A stretch of DNA of 64,000 bases. Origin: Portulaca oleracea (taxonomy: Eukaryota; Streptophyta; Magnoliopsida; Caryophyllales; Portulacaceae). The notes under the pieces are model-generated. The model was not told the origin of the DNA, ran no database searches, and saw only the letters and a program-made list of their open reading frames with translations. Every line of letters starts with the position of its first letter. Position 1 is the first letter of the stretch. Made by a program: the position numbers and the translations under genes. The stretch covers positions 32,576,261 through 32,640,260 of the forward strand of contig CM055872.1 in the NCBI GenBank assembly GCA_029582165.1, written 5' to 3'. This document shows positions 34,295 to 47,254 of this stretch, piece after piece.

Positions 34295-36701
34295 TGTAAC
34301 GCCCCAACTTTTAAGGTGTTACTTATCAAAATTTTAATATAATTAATCTTATGTTAGCGGAAGCTTATTGCCGAGGACGTTACTGCCACTTTCTCGTTTA
34401 TCGAGAAAGCACAGGCTTTTGATTGCACTATCTGATAAAATAAAAAGAATATACTGATAAATAATGATTAAAGAAAGACTATGGTGAGCCATTTCTAGGT
34501 GGATCAATAATACACTAGAAAATAGTAATATTGTATATAAAACAGTAATCTTTAATATAATCCTAACAAAGCCTGAATAGCTAGCTTTAACATTGGTGGT
34601 AGCTTACTCTCGTCACGAAAATCCCCAAGGTACCTGCCATCTAAACCAAAACATAAAACATGAGTTTTGACCTCAGTACAATGCAACACTATACGTAAAA
34701 TTTACTTTAGTTCGATCATTTAAAATCATTTTGCAAGAGGTAGAGAGGGAAGTAATTAAAACATGATTTGCTCATTTATTATCTGAGTGGAATCCCCCGA
34801 TTGGTTCTTAGACCAATCTATATGATATAATATTGATGCTTCTGAAATAACCATAGGATCTTGTCCTTAACTAGGCGCATATCTGAGCCGATTACTTAAC
34901 TCGTGCTCGATGCAGAGTCCGATAAGGGTCCACATAATTTAGCCAAGAAAATTGATATTGAAATATTGATTATTGAATTCTTGACTTTGCATGAAAAAGG
35001 TTGAGCATGAAATAATATATTCCGAGGGTATACAAGAATAGTCATTGCATGTACCTTCCATCCCGATCCTTCATGAATTGAATTGAAAAGTAGGAAATTC
35101 ACCCACTTTTATAAAATACATGTCTCAATATAATAAAACTTGTAATCAGTAAATAAATAAATTTTGGGTAATAAAAATATGATAATTAATAGTGAAAATA
35201 AGCTAATTAGGAATAAGAATAATAGGGTAGGAAATTACCAAAATCGTAGGATTTGGGCTGATTATAAACTTGGCCCGACAAGAGGTTGAATTGCATTGGG
35301 TTTAAAAGGGGTATTACTCCTCTTATTCCCTTTATTCACGCATAACACCAAAACAAGGGGGCAGAGGGAGTCACGACGGGCAGGGACAGCGGCGCCGAAG
35401 GCTCGGTGGCGCACGCCGAAGATAAGGCGGAGGACTGGGCGGTGTAAGGTGGATGTGGGTTCGGGGGTTCGGTCAAAACAAAACCGAAACAGAGGAGGGA
35501 GATGGGTGGTTCTGGGTCGGGGTTTTGGGAGGCTTTTTGGGTGGTTCGGCTAGACTTTTCCGACGGGTTAACGGTTAAAGGCGACGAAAGCTTGGTGGTG
35601 TTTCTGGTGGTCGAGTTGACGGTGGTGGGTGGCGTTGGTGGTGACAGTAAGGGGATGCCGAGAAGAAGGAAAAACAGAGAATGGGTTGGGGTATTTTGTA
35701 GAGAGAGATTGGTGTGGCTAGAAATGGTGTTTGAAAGTTTGATTGAGCAATTTAATTTATAGAGGTATAAAGATGGTTGATGATTGATGTAAAGATCATT
35801 CACGAGAAAGGAATGGATAATTGAGGCCATTGATGAAAAGCAAAAGCTTGAAGAGGAAGATAGATGAAAACAAGGAAAAGGTAGGTTGCATAAAGGGAAA
35901 CTAAGATTGTATAATTGGGAAGAAAAATCTGATTTTTATGATTTGTTGGGCAAAAGGAAATATTATTGGTGTTTTTATAGGTAAAGAAAGCTAGGAAGGT
36001 TTAGATAAATTATTGGAAGGAAATTAAAATTTTGTAACTAGTAAAATAGATTTAAAGTAGTTTTGTAAAATTTAACCATAAGAGATTAATATAAATAAGA
36101 TCAAATCATTTTTATTTGGGTAATGACAATATGCTCAATAATTATGGAGGATTTAAAGGAGGTTTAAAATATAACTTGGCCATAATTATTGAAAATACTT
36201 TTGATAATAATATAAAGATTAGAAAGTCTAGGAAAGACAAAATTACTAATATTAAGACTCTCAATGCTACACAAAAAGTAGAAAATAGTTGAATGAAGAA
36301 AGCTTGAAGAAGAAGGAGATGGATATGAGAGGAAGAGGAGGAAGGTGGTGGAGTTGCTTTAACTTTCACCGAAATCAATTAAAAGCAATATGTTTACTAT
36401 TAGTATTTTATAAATCAATGACTAAAATGTGCAAATTATGTGACATGTGTAAAATATAAAATAATATTATTTTTTTTATAATTTAATAAGCAAAATGTGA
36501 AAAATGTGTGGAATACAATAATTTATATAATTTAGAAAATAATAAGAGCTAAAAATTAACTATTGAAATTATTCATATTAGGGTTAATATAATTAATTAT
36601 AAAGTAAGGAAGTTTAGCAAACTAAGACAAATAATGAACCATAATTGAAACTAAAATTTTGATTATCGTAGTAAACTAAGTTTAAGAACACAGGGTGTTA
36701 A
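34295..36701 (-). repeat. Left (3') LTR of the LARD-like element
   Basis: About 2407 bp and nearly identical to 44460-46873; its inner end reads GTGTTAA where TGTTACA is expected (2-bp loss). A Pro/Ser-rich frame (35336-35830) is open in both LTRs but has no coding features. Confidence 0.85.
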
Positions 36702-37522
36702 ATCCTACCCCCTTAAAAGAAGTTTCGTCCTCGAAACTTTGGGAAAATATAATATAATATAACATAATATAATATATATTTTAAGAGAATCAAAGATAGA
36801 TCTTGCAGTCTTGGTCATCCTTATGTTGGCCAGTCATAAGAAATTTCCATAACTACGAAGCTCCGTCCTCGATGTTGTCTTTAATATACTGATTTAAGTA
36901 TTGTCAAAGATGTATGCAATGACTATTGGGGTAATCACGAGTTCCTTCGTATTGCAAATTAACATGTATCAAAGAAGTATATAAAGATAAAATAACCTTC
37001 CATATATGCATGAAGTACCCATAGATTTGAAATTCAACATACTTTACGAAATCATGCGCTTATGCATAGAGCTTAGAACAGTAAATTCTATGGTAAAGAT
37101 ATTGTATTCTAAGGTCAAGAAAACCCACTTTACTCGTCAATGCTATTATACTTGCAACCATTTTGAAATAATCACGAATGCCATAACATGGACTAAATTT
37201 CTAGGCGAGTTGGGGGCTAACTATAGAAATTAAGAGAGCACATAATCATGTAGTAATTCATGTTAAAGATACATATCAGACATTCACCTTGGAAAAATAA
37301 ATAAATAAATAAATAAATAATAACACATAGCTTAATTTATCCTGACGCATTCATAAACCAATAAATAATGGCAATTACATTTCAAAACATGGTTGTTCAT
37401 GAAAGTCGAAGAATGTCGATCATTACCCCTCACAAGACACATAAGTATTATGTTGTATCGACATTTGCTACCAAACCAATGAGGTTAGTATGGACCAAGT
37501 ATCAATAAGCTAAAGTTCATGT
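36702..37522. other. LARD interior, left part
   Basis: Starts with the polypurine tract (plus-strand CCTACCCCCTTAAAAGAAGT). Otherwise AT-rich, with an (AAAT)n run near 37297-37322. No gene. Confidence 0.6.
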
Positions 37523-37527
37523 ATAAT

Positions 37528-40500
37528 TATAAAACCCCAAAAAATCCAAAGATGTTGACCGTGACGTCGTTAGTATATTATGTTTGACTTCGTTATTTAT
37601 TATTATTCGTTGTGTTTATTTTTGCTAACACTTGAGCTCGTAGGATCGTGAGGGACTAACAAGGGTATATCGGTAATTTTTGTAGGTCTAGTATTATTAG
37701 TTTTACTCTTTTTATTATTGGTATTACTATTAATATTATTGTGTTATATGAATAATTACGTGAATATTATTTGTTATGTGATTATTATTAATGCTATTAT
37801 TATTAGTGTTATTATTATTATTACTATTATTATTATTATTAGTTTGTTTTTAGAAAAATCAGATTTTAGTGTTGGGTTGGGTTGGGTTGGGTTAAGACTA
37901 AGAATAGACTAATTGGGCCTAATTATGTGTTAGTATAAAAACCCCTTTCTCTCTCAAAAACCCTAATAGCAATGAAACCCTAGCCTCTCTCTTCTCTCCT
38001 CTCCCCCCTCTCTCCCTGTGTCTGCCGCCCCACCACTACACCGCGTCGCGCACTGCACGGCCGCCGCTGCCGGGACGCACCACCAATCCTCCCTCTTGCC
38101 TCTCTTTCTCTCTCTTTCCCTGACTCTCTCAAGCCACCTTTCTCCCTCCGTTCGACTACCTTCGCCGTGCCATCGCTGGAGCCACAGCCGCCGACTGCCA
38201 CCCTTGCCACCGGAGCCATCGCCGCCCGTAAGCAGACGACTAGGATTGATCACGCTGCTGTGGTTCGACAACTGCCCAACTGCAAGCCCCGACGTGTTGC
38301 TCTAGTCGAACACCGGCGACCGTCCACCTCTGTCTTCCCTCGCCGCCGACTCTGACGCCGCCGCCACCCCGTCCGACGCCCCGCTGCCCGTCGACGCCTG
38401 CCCTGACTGCCGCTGTTCTGCCCTAACCCTAAACGTAAACCCTAAATTGTTTTAACCAATTCTTTTCTTTTATTTTTTTTCTCTATTTTATTTTCTGATA
38501 TTATTATTATTATTATTATTATTATAATTATTGTTATTATTATTATTGTTATTTCTTGTTTTAAATCTTGTAATTTGGGTAGTTAAGGGTGTAAATTATT
38601 AGGTTGTTGTTTGTAACTAAATCGTTCTTGTATTGCTTTTATTTACATGTAATTTGTCTAGTTCTTTATATGTAATCTTGTATGTTTAATTTGGTGTATT
38701 AGGGTTGTAATAGTTGTAGTAAAATTATTATTGTTCAATTGTTTGTTGTACTTTGTTTTCTTGTGAATCATGTTAGGGTTTTAGATAACATTATTATTGT
38801 ATGCATGAATTCTTAAAGTTTAATTACTTGGATTAATTCTTGAATCGTTAGTTAAGTTTTCACATGTTCTTTATTTCAATCATGCTTAAGGTTAATCTTA
38901 TTAATAAGTTAGGCTGAGATTCTTGTTTATTAATTCTTGGTTCTTGATTGAATCTTGTTTAAAAGATATTAGTTTTGTTTAGAATTCTTGATTGGTAGTT
39001 TAAATATTTATATGTTCTTTATATTTCATTCACATGTTCTTTAAGTTCTTTTTATTCTTGATTAAGAAATTCGTAGTTACATTTATCCTTTATAATTCAT
39101 ATAGGTCAAGCATGTTTAGGATTATTAAAGTTATGTTTTTATGCATGATTAGGGTGTTGGTTATCAAAGTTCTATGCTTGTTTTATTAAGCAAGTAATTA
39201 CATGTTTCTTTGGGTTGTGATATGTTATAGCATGGTTAATGTTGTGTGTAATTAAGTTAGATTGATTAAAGTTGGTTCTAGTGAGTTTTAATTTTAGAAT
39301 TATAAAGTTGGACCATGGGTTGAGTTAGGTTAAAGACTTTTAACCTTAGTCACTATTTTAGGCCAAAATTAGAACCCCGGGACCGAATGGTGAAGGTTAG
39401 AACCGAAATTATAAATTAAATAAGAACCGGGATCGGAACAGTTTCGTTAGTGTCTAAAGATCGGGTCACCACGGTTAGTGTACTTGTCATTTGATTGAAC
39501 CCTTTGGACTGGAGCTTCCCTTAGATGTTAGCTTTAATAGGAATTTTGCAGAACGGACTTTGGAGTTGTATAGGTCGAGTTTTACCCCGATTACCAGACC
39601 TAGGTCAGATCTGGACAGTTTGGGAAGATGATGGTTTTTGAGGACCTTAAAGCGTGTTTTGGGTCTTGAGTTCAACATAAAAGTTTTAGTAGACATCCCG
39701 AGGTTTCTGAAAAGTCCAAAACCAGACCCATAGGATGTCGGGAAGTCAAGTTACGACCCTTTTTATGTGGATGCTGTAATCTGTTTTGTTAATGTTTGTT
39801 ATTAATAAAAGTGTTGTGGTGTGAAAGGGATGTTTTGAGCTGGTTATGTGATTATTTGGAATGTATTAAATGTTTTAAAGTGTAAATTCATGATTGGTAG
39901 GAACCTATAGGGGAGGATTATTTAGAAGGTAGTTAATACTAACTTCAAAGGGCGCGTTTTGATTAGAATAATTAATCTATTTTAGGCCCGAGCTAATACG
40001 CGTCGTTAGTGAGCTCAAGTGTGTTCGTTTTTTCTGTGAAGTGAAGCTAACCAGGTAATATCTATGCTCTATTCCCCCTGGGATGCCCTTTAAATGTGTT
40101 TAAATGTTTTCTAATCTGTTTTGACAATTGCATCCCGAAAGGGGACTTTATGTTGAATGTGGCCATCTATTTTTTATATTTGTTTGTGATCTTTGATTTA
40201 TGAGTTGAGGAAATTGAGATGGTCTTTTATAAATGGTTTTATTATTGGTCTTGATAACCTGGGCTGGGTTTGATTTGAGAGTTGTGAGTTGAGTTTTGCT
40301 TAAGATATTAATAATCCAAAGTGAAACAATAAGCGGGTTTTGGGGCATAACTCATTGTTCAGGATTTGCAATCCTGCCGGGTTATAGACCAGGAGATCAG
40401 GGCTTCTTCCCTGATATAGGATAGTTGATTTCTTTGATGCCTGTGGTAGGGAAATCTTTCAATGCCTGTGGTAGGCGAACTTTGATACCTGTGGTAGGCG

Positions 40501-41080
40501 AACTATGATGCCTGTGGTAGGCGAACTCTTTGATGCCTGTGGTAGGAGAATATATTTTGATGCCTGTGGTAGGCGATGCTACTCTAAGGGATGTGGTATC
40601 CCGCCCGCATAATAAAATATGGATTGGTTGGGTTGAGGAAAACAGTTAAGGGATTAAAGGTTTGTGAAATGGTTTGACTTGTTCCCTCTCCCTCAAATGA
40701 ATTGAAATGAACTTACCTAGTTTTTAACGTTAGGGGTAGACATTATTGAGATTTCCCCCTCATTTTTGAAATGTTTTGTTTTCAGGTGATGATCAATATG
40801 TTGGGGACGGGAATTAGAAGTGAGGACGACATGTCTAGGAGTCGTTAATTTTGTTATGCTTCTTTTTGAAAGATTTGAAGTTAGTTTGAGGTTTATTTCT
40901 AAGTATGAGTTTGTTAGTTGGTTGCCGTTAACAGACAGTCGTTGTTTTTCCTTCTTACCTTGTGTTTCTTCGGGGATACGGCAGTGACGCCCAATAAGAG
41001 TTTAAGTCTTCCGCTAAATTTTGTCTGTTAACGTTAGTTTGACTTTGACTTTTCGATAATTGAATTTCCGGGGCGTTACA
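37528..41080 (+). mobile_element. Solo LTR (3.55 kb) nested in the LARD interior
   Basis: Ends ...TTTCCGGGGCGTTACA at 41080 and probably starts TATAAAACCCC at 37528 (expected TGTAAAACCCC), flanked by ATAAT (37523-37527 and 41081-41085). A promoter-like TATAAAAAC (about 37935) is followed by a C/T-rich leader and a GC-rich segment. No primer site or coding region. The end sequence and the CTTCCGCTAA motif near the end resemble the LARD LTRs, so it is a relative in the opposite orientation. The target duplication is AT-rich and therefore weak support. Confidence 0.65.
40433..40600 (+). repeat. Minisatellite, six units of GATGCCTGTGGTAGGCGAAC
   Basis: Six imperfect units of 20-30 bp with core TGCCTGTGGTAGG (one unit reads TACCTGTGGTAGG), inside the solo LTR near its 3' end. 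Confidence 0.85.
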
Positions 41081-41085
41081 ATAAT

Positions 41086-44000
41086 TATGTGCAGCGTGTA
41101 CGGAGAAGACAAATTTACACCCCAATCATTCGTGTATGAAAGGGCTAAATCATTATGAGATGGGAATATATCAAATTATCGCAATCAGATAGATGCAGTG
41201 TTCAATCGCATAAAAAAAATATTCATGCATGTATAATTATCTCTATCCCCTATACCCAATCATCCTACGTTCATGTAACCTTACATAACACTTTGTAACT
41301 AATTTCAATACAACAACGCATGTAACGTGACAAAGAGTTGACCCAGTCAAATAATGCAGAACATAGCTTTGGCAAATAATTGATACGACCCTTGACTACC
41401 ACTTTACGACTGTAATAACATATACATGCTTGCATTTTTAATGTTCTCATAACCTTGCAACATGGAATCGATGCCCCAAAATCCTATCCATGTCATGCAT
41501 GAAGATGTCGGATGTAGCATTCTTACCCTGATTTTTTTTTTTTTTGTAATTTAGAGAGACTGATTTTAATTGACCTAAAATGTTATTTCACACTATTCCC
41601 ATGGTCATGAAGCAAGCAAACTCATGTGGATAATAGAGCAATCAAGAGATATCATTTAGAATGTCAAGCACATTTATGGCAAATGTTTGAAAGTATGCAT
41701 CATGAACCACACTATATATATACCAATAAACCACTTTTTCCATGCATGATGTTTAATCATAAAGCAACTTGTACAATAAAGAACTCAGGTAAACACGGGA
41801 TTTTTACCTCATTAATCTACCATAATTTAACAATCTGGTCGGAATAAATTATTGAATGCCTAAGCATCTATCAATCCTCCAAGTAACTGAAAATCACGTA
41901 CTTGACAAAGTTTTATTTGGTCTTAGATTTTAAACACGCAAGGAGTGATAGTGAAAAATTTGACCAACCAAACTCACGAACTCTTCAAGAGCTCTTCTAG
42001 TAGGGATAGTATAATGAGTATTATTACTCCTATGGTGGGTAGCAACAAGAATTTTCATATATCAAGCATACATACAAACCCTTAATCGAGCACGGGTACT
42101 TTAATTTATTTATTAGGCTCGCATGAAACATTGTCAAGCAATTTATGAGCAAGTTACACTAAGTAAAGTATAATCTACAACAGAACACAACCATACACAC
42201 ATTGGATAATATAATTGACTAATAATACCATACGTATGAGATAAGTAATCCTAGGTAGAAACAAATGATTCTCGGAGTACTTAAGACACTTCATTGAGTC
42301 ATTCATGGAACCAGATATACTAACACATAACATATTGATCACGAAGGAACAACTCATTTATTGTCTCGTAATTACAGGGAAGGTAATTAATCAACTACAA
42401 AAATATTTAAACGTATTACAGGTGAAGATTAGCTAAATAAAGTTTATGAATGCGATATGCACTTCCATGTTTAATGATCACAACACGTTAATAAATTAAT
42501 TACTGGAACATGCATATAGATTTCTTTTATATATTTTTTTATGCACAATTAATACGTAAGAAATAACAACACACAATTTATCAAGTTAAACCAATTAACC
42601 ACTCAAACATGAAATATGCAACAAATTAAAGAGCACGGTATGAAGTATGACTATTTTTTTTATTTTAATGACCTCACAATGCTAGTATTCTTACCTAATA
42701 TCCAACTAATTATATCATACTATAAACAATCAATAACATATGCACATATGTATGTATAGCAGATGAACCAAGAACATGGCTTAGAAAGAATATTTGCCTC
42801 ATGGATATGCATGGCAAGGTAACAACCCATAACATCTACCACATATTTGACTCAATTGACTCTTCTAATTGATGACCATGTATCACTCTATTTCAATAAA
42901 ATTAAGGACTCACAACCTCCAATATAATTAGCACATAAGCACTTATTGACATGATTTGTTTTAAGTAAATACACACATAATAATAAACTTATATAATCTA
43001 GCATAGAGCATATATATAATCATATGATAAACATATTGCTAAGAAAGGAAAACTACATTTTTTTTTTCTTCTTTGGAACATGTGTAATATATATCATAAA
43101 TATTTTACATACCTAATAATCTAACATATTACATGTAAATGAACAATTATCATGCAAGCAAAATTTCTCACAAAGGTACATCATAAACTGTTTTTTTTTT
43201 CTCTTCTTTTTTTTTTGGGACATGTGCAATATATCATAAACATTTTTCGTACCTAATGATCTAGTCTGCCACATGCACTTAGACAGTTAACGGGCGAACA
43301 AAATTTCCTCACAAATGGTACACCATCAACTCCAATAGTCTCTTCTTGGTGCATGCACTCCACAAATTGTCGTAACATATCATGTTGGCACAAATACTTT
43401 AACTAATCACAATTCAAGGAAATGTATTACATGCTCATATGAACTCAAGGAATTTAAGAACTTCCAACAATTGAACATATGGGTACAAGCTGAACAACAA
43501 TTTTCTTAAGCGAATAATTGTACGTCTTAAAATTCAATTTACGTACCAAGATAAAATTAACTAGTTATGTGCAACCAATAACACACGTACATTAAGCAAA
43601 AATAATCGTAAGCGCTTGTAATATAATAGTATCACATCCACAAATCCCCGACAACCATATAATTATCAAAATTGGTTAGAAGTCAAACCACCTCAATCAT
43701 GCATGGCAACTTAATATTTTTACCATACAAATTTAACCACCCCAAATCTATATGATAAATAAATTATTAATTAACCACATAACCAAATTGGTGCATGTAA
43801 TTTGACCCCGTAAACTCTAAGTCAATACTTGCAACATGCACAGGACGATTTTCCAAATTTTAACAAGTATAAACGTGCTTCATATTATTTGCTAAAGTAT
43901 CTCATAATTATGCTAACAAAATCACTTGCATACACGTTACGAGACACAAACCACTAAAAAAAATCAGAATATAAACTTATCTATTTAACAAAACAAGGAT

Positions 44001-44444
44001 ATAGTAACGTTTACTCATGCTTCTCAGTCCATGCATTACTATGTGAAGAAAAATTTCTTAATACTATTACGATCATACAATATCCAATCCATTTAGCACA
44101 TAATCAATACTTGAAATTTTATAAGAAGATAGACATAGTCTTCTATTAAGAATATAGCACAAATATTTATCAAGTAATTTATGGGAGATAAGTAGATAAC
44201 ACATTCATTCACATACCTAACATACCCAACAAAATAGTTGTAATAACATATTAAGTGGAGCAGATATTTATCATGACGAGAGAGATTATAGCACATAAAT
44301 CACAACTTGAGCAACTCAAATGAAATTCAAAAATTAGCAAAACTATATGCAAAACAAAACTCTAACCCAACCCCGCACTCTCTTACCTAAGTCTATAAAT
44401 TTTAGCTAACTAGTTTTATACTTCTTAACCCTATGGCTCGACCG
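41086..44444. other. LARD interior, right part
   Basis: 3.36 kb of AT-rich DNA with no credible ORF, no repeat array and no pol motif in any frame. It ends at the primer site. Confidence 0.6.
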
Positions 44445-44456
44445 GCTCTGATACCA
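44445..44456 (-). other. Primer-binding site, initiator tRNA-Met
   Basis: TGGTATCAGAGC on the minus strand, 3 bases from the 5' LTR, is the classic complement of the plant tRNA-iMet 3' end. Confidence 0.9.
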
Positions 44457-44459
44457 AGC

Positions 44460-46873
44460 TGTAACGCCCCGACTTTTAAGGTGTTACTTATCAAAATTTT
44501 AATATAATTAATCTTATGTTAGCGGAAGCTTATTGCCGAGGACGTTACTGCCACTTTCTCGTTTATCGAGAAAGCACAGGCTTTTGATTGCACTATCTGA
44601 TAAAATAAAAAGAATATACTGATAAATAATGATTAAAGAAAGACTATGGTGAGCCATTTCTAGGTGGATCAATAATACACTAGAAAATAGTAATATTGTA
44701 TATAAAACAGTAATCTTTAATATAATCCTAACAAAGCCTGAATAGCTAGCTTTAACATTGGTGGTAGCTTACTCTCGTCACGAAAATCCCCAAGGTACCT
44801 GCCATCTAAACCAAAACATAAAACATGAGTTTTGACCTCAGTACAATGCAACACTATACGTAAAATTTACTTTAGTTCGATCATTTAAAATCATTTTGCA
44901 AGAGGTAGAGAGGGAAGTAATTAAAACATGATTTGCTCATTTATTATCTGAGTGGAATCCCCCGATTGGTTCTTAGGCCAATCTATATGATATAATATTG
45001 ATGCTTCTGAAATAACCATAGGATCTTGTCCTTAACTAGGCGCATATCTGAGCCGATTACTTAACTCAGGCTCCGGTACCGGGAGTGCTGATAAGGATCC
45101 ACATAATTTAGCCAAGAAAATTGATATTGAAATATTGATTATTGAATTCTTGACTTTGCATGAAAAAGGTTGAGCATGAAATAATATATTCCGAGGGTAT
45201 ACAAGAATAGTCATTGCATGTACCTTCCATCCCGATCCTTCATGAATTGAATTGAAAAGTAGGAAATTCCCCCACTTTTATAAAATACATGTCTCAATAT
45301 AATAAAACTTGTAATCAGTAAATAAATAAATTTTGGGTAATAAAAATATGATAATTAATAGTGAAAATAAGCTAATTAGGAATAAGAATAATAGGGTAGG
45401 AAATTACCAAAATCGTAGGATTTGGGCTGATTATAAACTTGGCCCGACAAGAGGTTGAATTGCATTGGGTTTAAAAGGGGTATTACTCCTCTTATTCCCT
45501 TTATTCACGCATAACACCAAAACAAGGGGGCAGAGGGAGTCACGACGGGCAGGGACAGGGGCGCCGAAGGCTCGGTGGCGCACGCCGAAGATAAGGCGGA
45601 GGACTGGGCGGTGTAAGGTGGATGTGGGTTCGGGGGTTCGGTCAAAACAAAACCGAAACAGAGGAGGGAGATGGGTGGTTCTGGGTCGGGGTTTTGGGCT
45701 GCTTTTTGGGTGATTCGGCTAGAGTTTTCCGGCGGGTTAACGGTTAAAGGCGACGAAAGCTTGGTGGTGTTTCTGGTGGTCGAGTAGGTGGTGGTGGGTG
45801 GCGTTGGTGGTGACAGTAAGGGGAAGCCGAGAAGGAGGAAAAACAGAGAATGGGTTGGGGTATTTTGTAGAGAGAGATTGGTGTGGCTAGAAATGGTGTT
45901 TGAAAGTTTGATTGAGCAATTTAATTTATAGAGGTATAAAGATGGTTGATGATTGATGTAAAGACTCATATCACGAGAAAAGGAATGGATAATTGAGGCC
46001 ATTGATGAAAAGCAAAAGCTTGAAGAAGAAGATAGATGAAAACAAGGAAAAGGGAGGTTGCATAAAGGGAAACTAAGATTGTATAATTGGGAAAAAAGAT
46101 CTGATTTTTATGATTTGTTGGGCAAAAGGAAATATTATTGGTGTTTTTATAGGTAAAGAAAGCTAGGAAGGTTTAGATAAATTATTGGAAGGAAATTAAA
46201 ATTTTGTAACTAGTAAAATAGATTTAAAGTAGTTTTGTAAAATTTAACCATAAGAGATTAATATAAATAAGATCAAATCATTTTTATTTGGGTAATGACA
46301 ATATGCTCAATAATTATGGAGGATTTAAAGGAGGTTTAAAATATAACTTGGCCATAATTATTGAAAATACTTTTGATAATAATATAAAGATTAGAAAGTC
46401 TAGGAAAGACAAAATTACTAATATTAAGATTCTCAATGCCACACAAAAAGTAGAAAATAGTTGAATGAAGAAAGCTTGAAGAAGAAGGAGATAGATATGA
46501 GAGGGAGAGGAGGATGGTGGTGGAGTTGCTTTAACTTTCACCGAAATCAATTAAAAGCAATATATTTACTATTAGTATTTTATAAATCAATGACTAAAAT
46601 GTGCAAATTATGTGAAATGTGTAAAATATAAAATAATATTATTTTTTTGTAATTTAATAAGTAAAATGTGAAAAATGTGTGGAATACAATAATCTATATA
46701 ATTTAGAAAATAATAAGAGCTAAAAATTAACTATTGAAATTATTCATATTAGGGTTAATATAATTAATTGCAAAGTAAGGAAGTTTAGCAAACTAAGACA
46801 AATAATGAACCATAATTGAAATTAAAATTTTGATTAGCGTAGTAAACTAAGTTTAAGAACACAGGGTGTTACA
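44460..46873 (-). repeat. Right (5') LTR of the LARD-like element
   Basis: 2414 bp, TG...CA, very similar to the left LTR with scattered substitutions and a few small indels. Confidence 0.9.
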
Positions 46874-47254
46874 GCCATCATCACGCTGCTCACCCCCTGT
46901 TGCATCCCCGGATGAACATGTTGGGACTAGTGCCTTTTTTTCAGCTTTCCACCCTTGCTTACTACACACAAACACCTTCCACACCACCCCATTTTTCCCT
47001 TTCGTCAGTGAGTGGCTACGCACACTAAACCCCACACTTATAGCATATTTTTCGTAGAACGCCTTCGCCTTTGGGATGTCATCAAAATGCATTTTCTCTT
47101 TTGGGACCAGTGACTCATCCTCACACACCAGGATGTACTCATCATGCACAGTGTGTTGGTAGCTCAATGGAATCGGGGGAGGCAACATTACCTGACCGTC
47201 CCCTTCGGTGTGCCCCAATGTAATGTTGCACAACACACACCACGAAACAAACAC
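46874..47254 (-). pseudogene. Transposase exon: N-terminal part of FAR1 domain
   Basis: Contains MHFDDIPKAKAFYEKYAISV, GFSVRSHSLTKG and WKVFVCSKQGWKA, which match the start of the FAR1 DNA-binding domain (aromatic FYEKYA-x3-GFS-R block and first Cys). The frame is cut at 46874 by the LTR element and resumes beyond 34294. The probable acceptor lies upstream of 47200. Confidence 0.75.

Larger units (their letters stand above)
34295..46873 (-). mobile_element. Large non-coding LTR retrotransposon (LARD-like), tRNA-Met primed
   Basis: 12,579 bp flanked by GCCAT (34290-34294 and 46874-46878). The LTRs (about 2.4 kb each) begin TGTAACACCC and end GGGGCGTTACA on the minus strand. The primer site TGGTATCAGAGC (complement of 44445-44456) and a G5 polypurine tract at about 36709 fix orientation. 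The interior, less the solo LTR inside it, is about 4.2 kb and shows no ORF above about 75 residues in either strand, so it carries no gag or pol. The LTR ends and the AAACTTCTTTTAAGGGGG tract are typical of plant Ty3/gypsy elements. Confidence 0.85.

Noticed and set aside
35336..35830. 164-residue Pro/Ser/Thr-rich ORF, also open in the other LTR (45505-46002)
   Set aside because: It lies wholly inside LTRs that are near-identical by descent, so its presence in both copies says nothing about coding; composition is low-complexity.
37873..37893. GGGTT repeats resembling telomere sequence
   Set aside because: Four GGGTT units only, not the plant TTTAGGG repeat; a simple repeat in the solo LTR.
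38018..38355. Pro/Ser/Arg-rich ORFs in a GC-rich stretch (38018-38305, 38167-38355, and minus strand)
   Set aside because: Inside the solo LTR leader; no conserved motif, and three frames are open because of composition.
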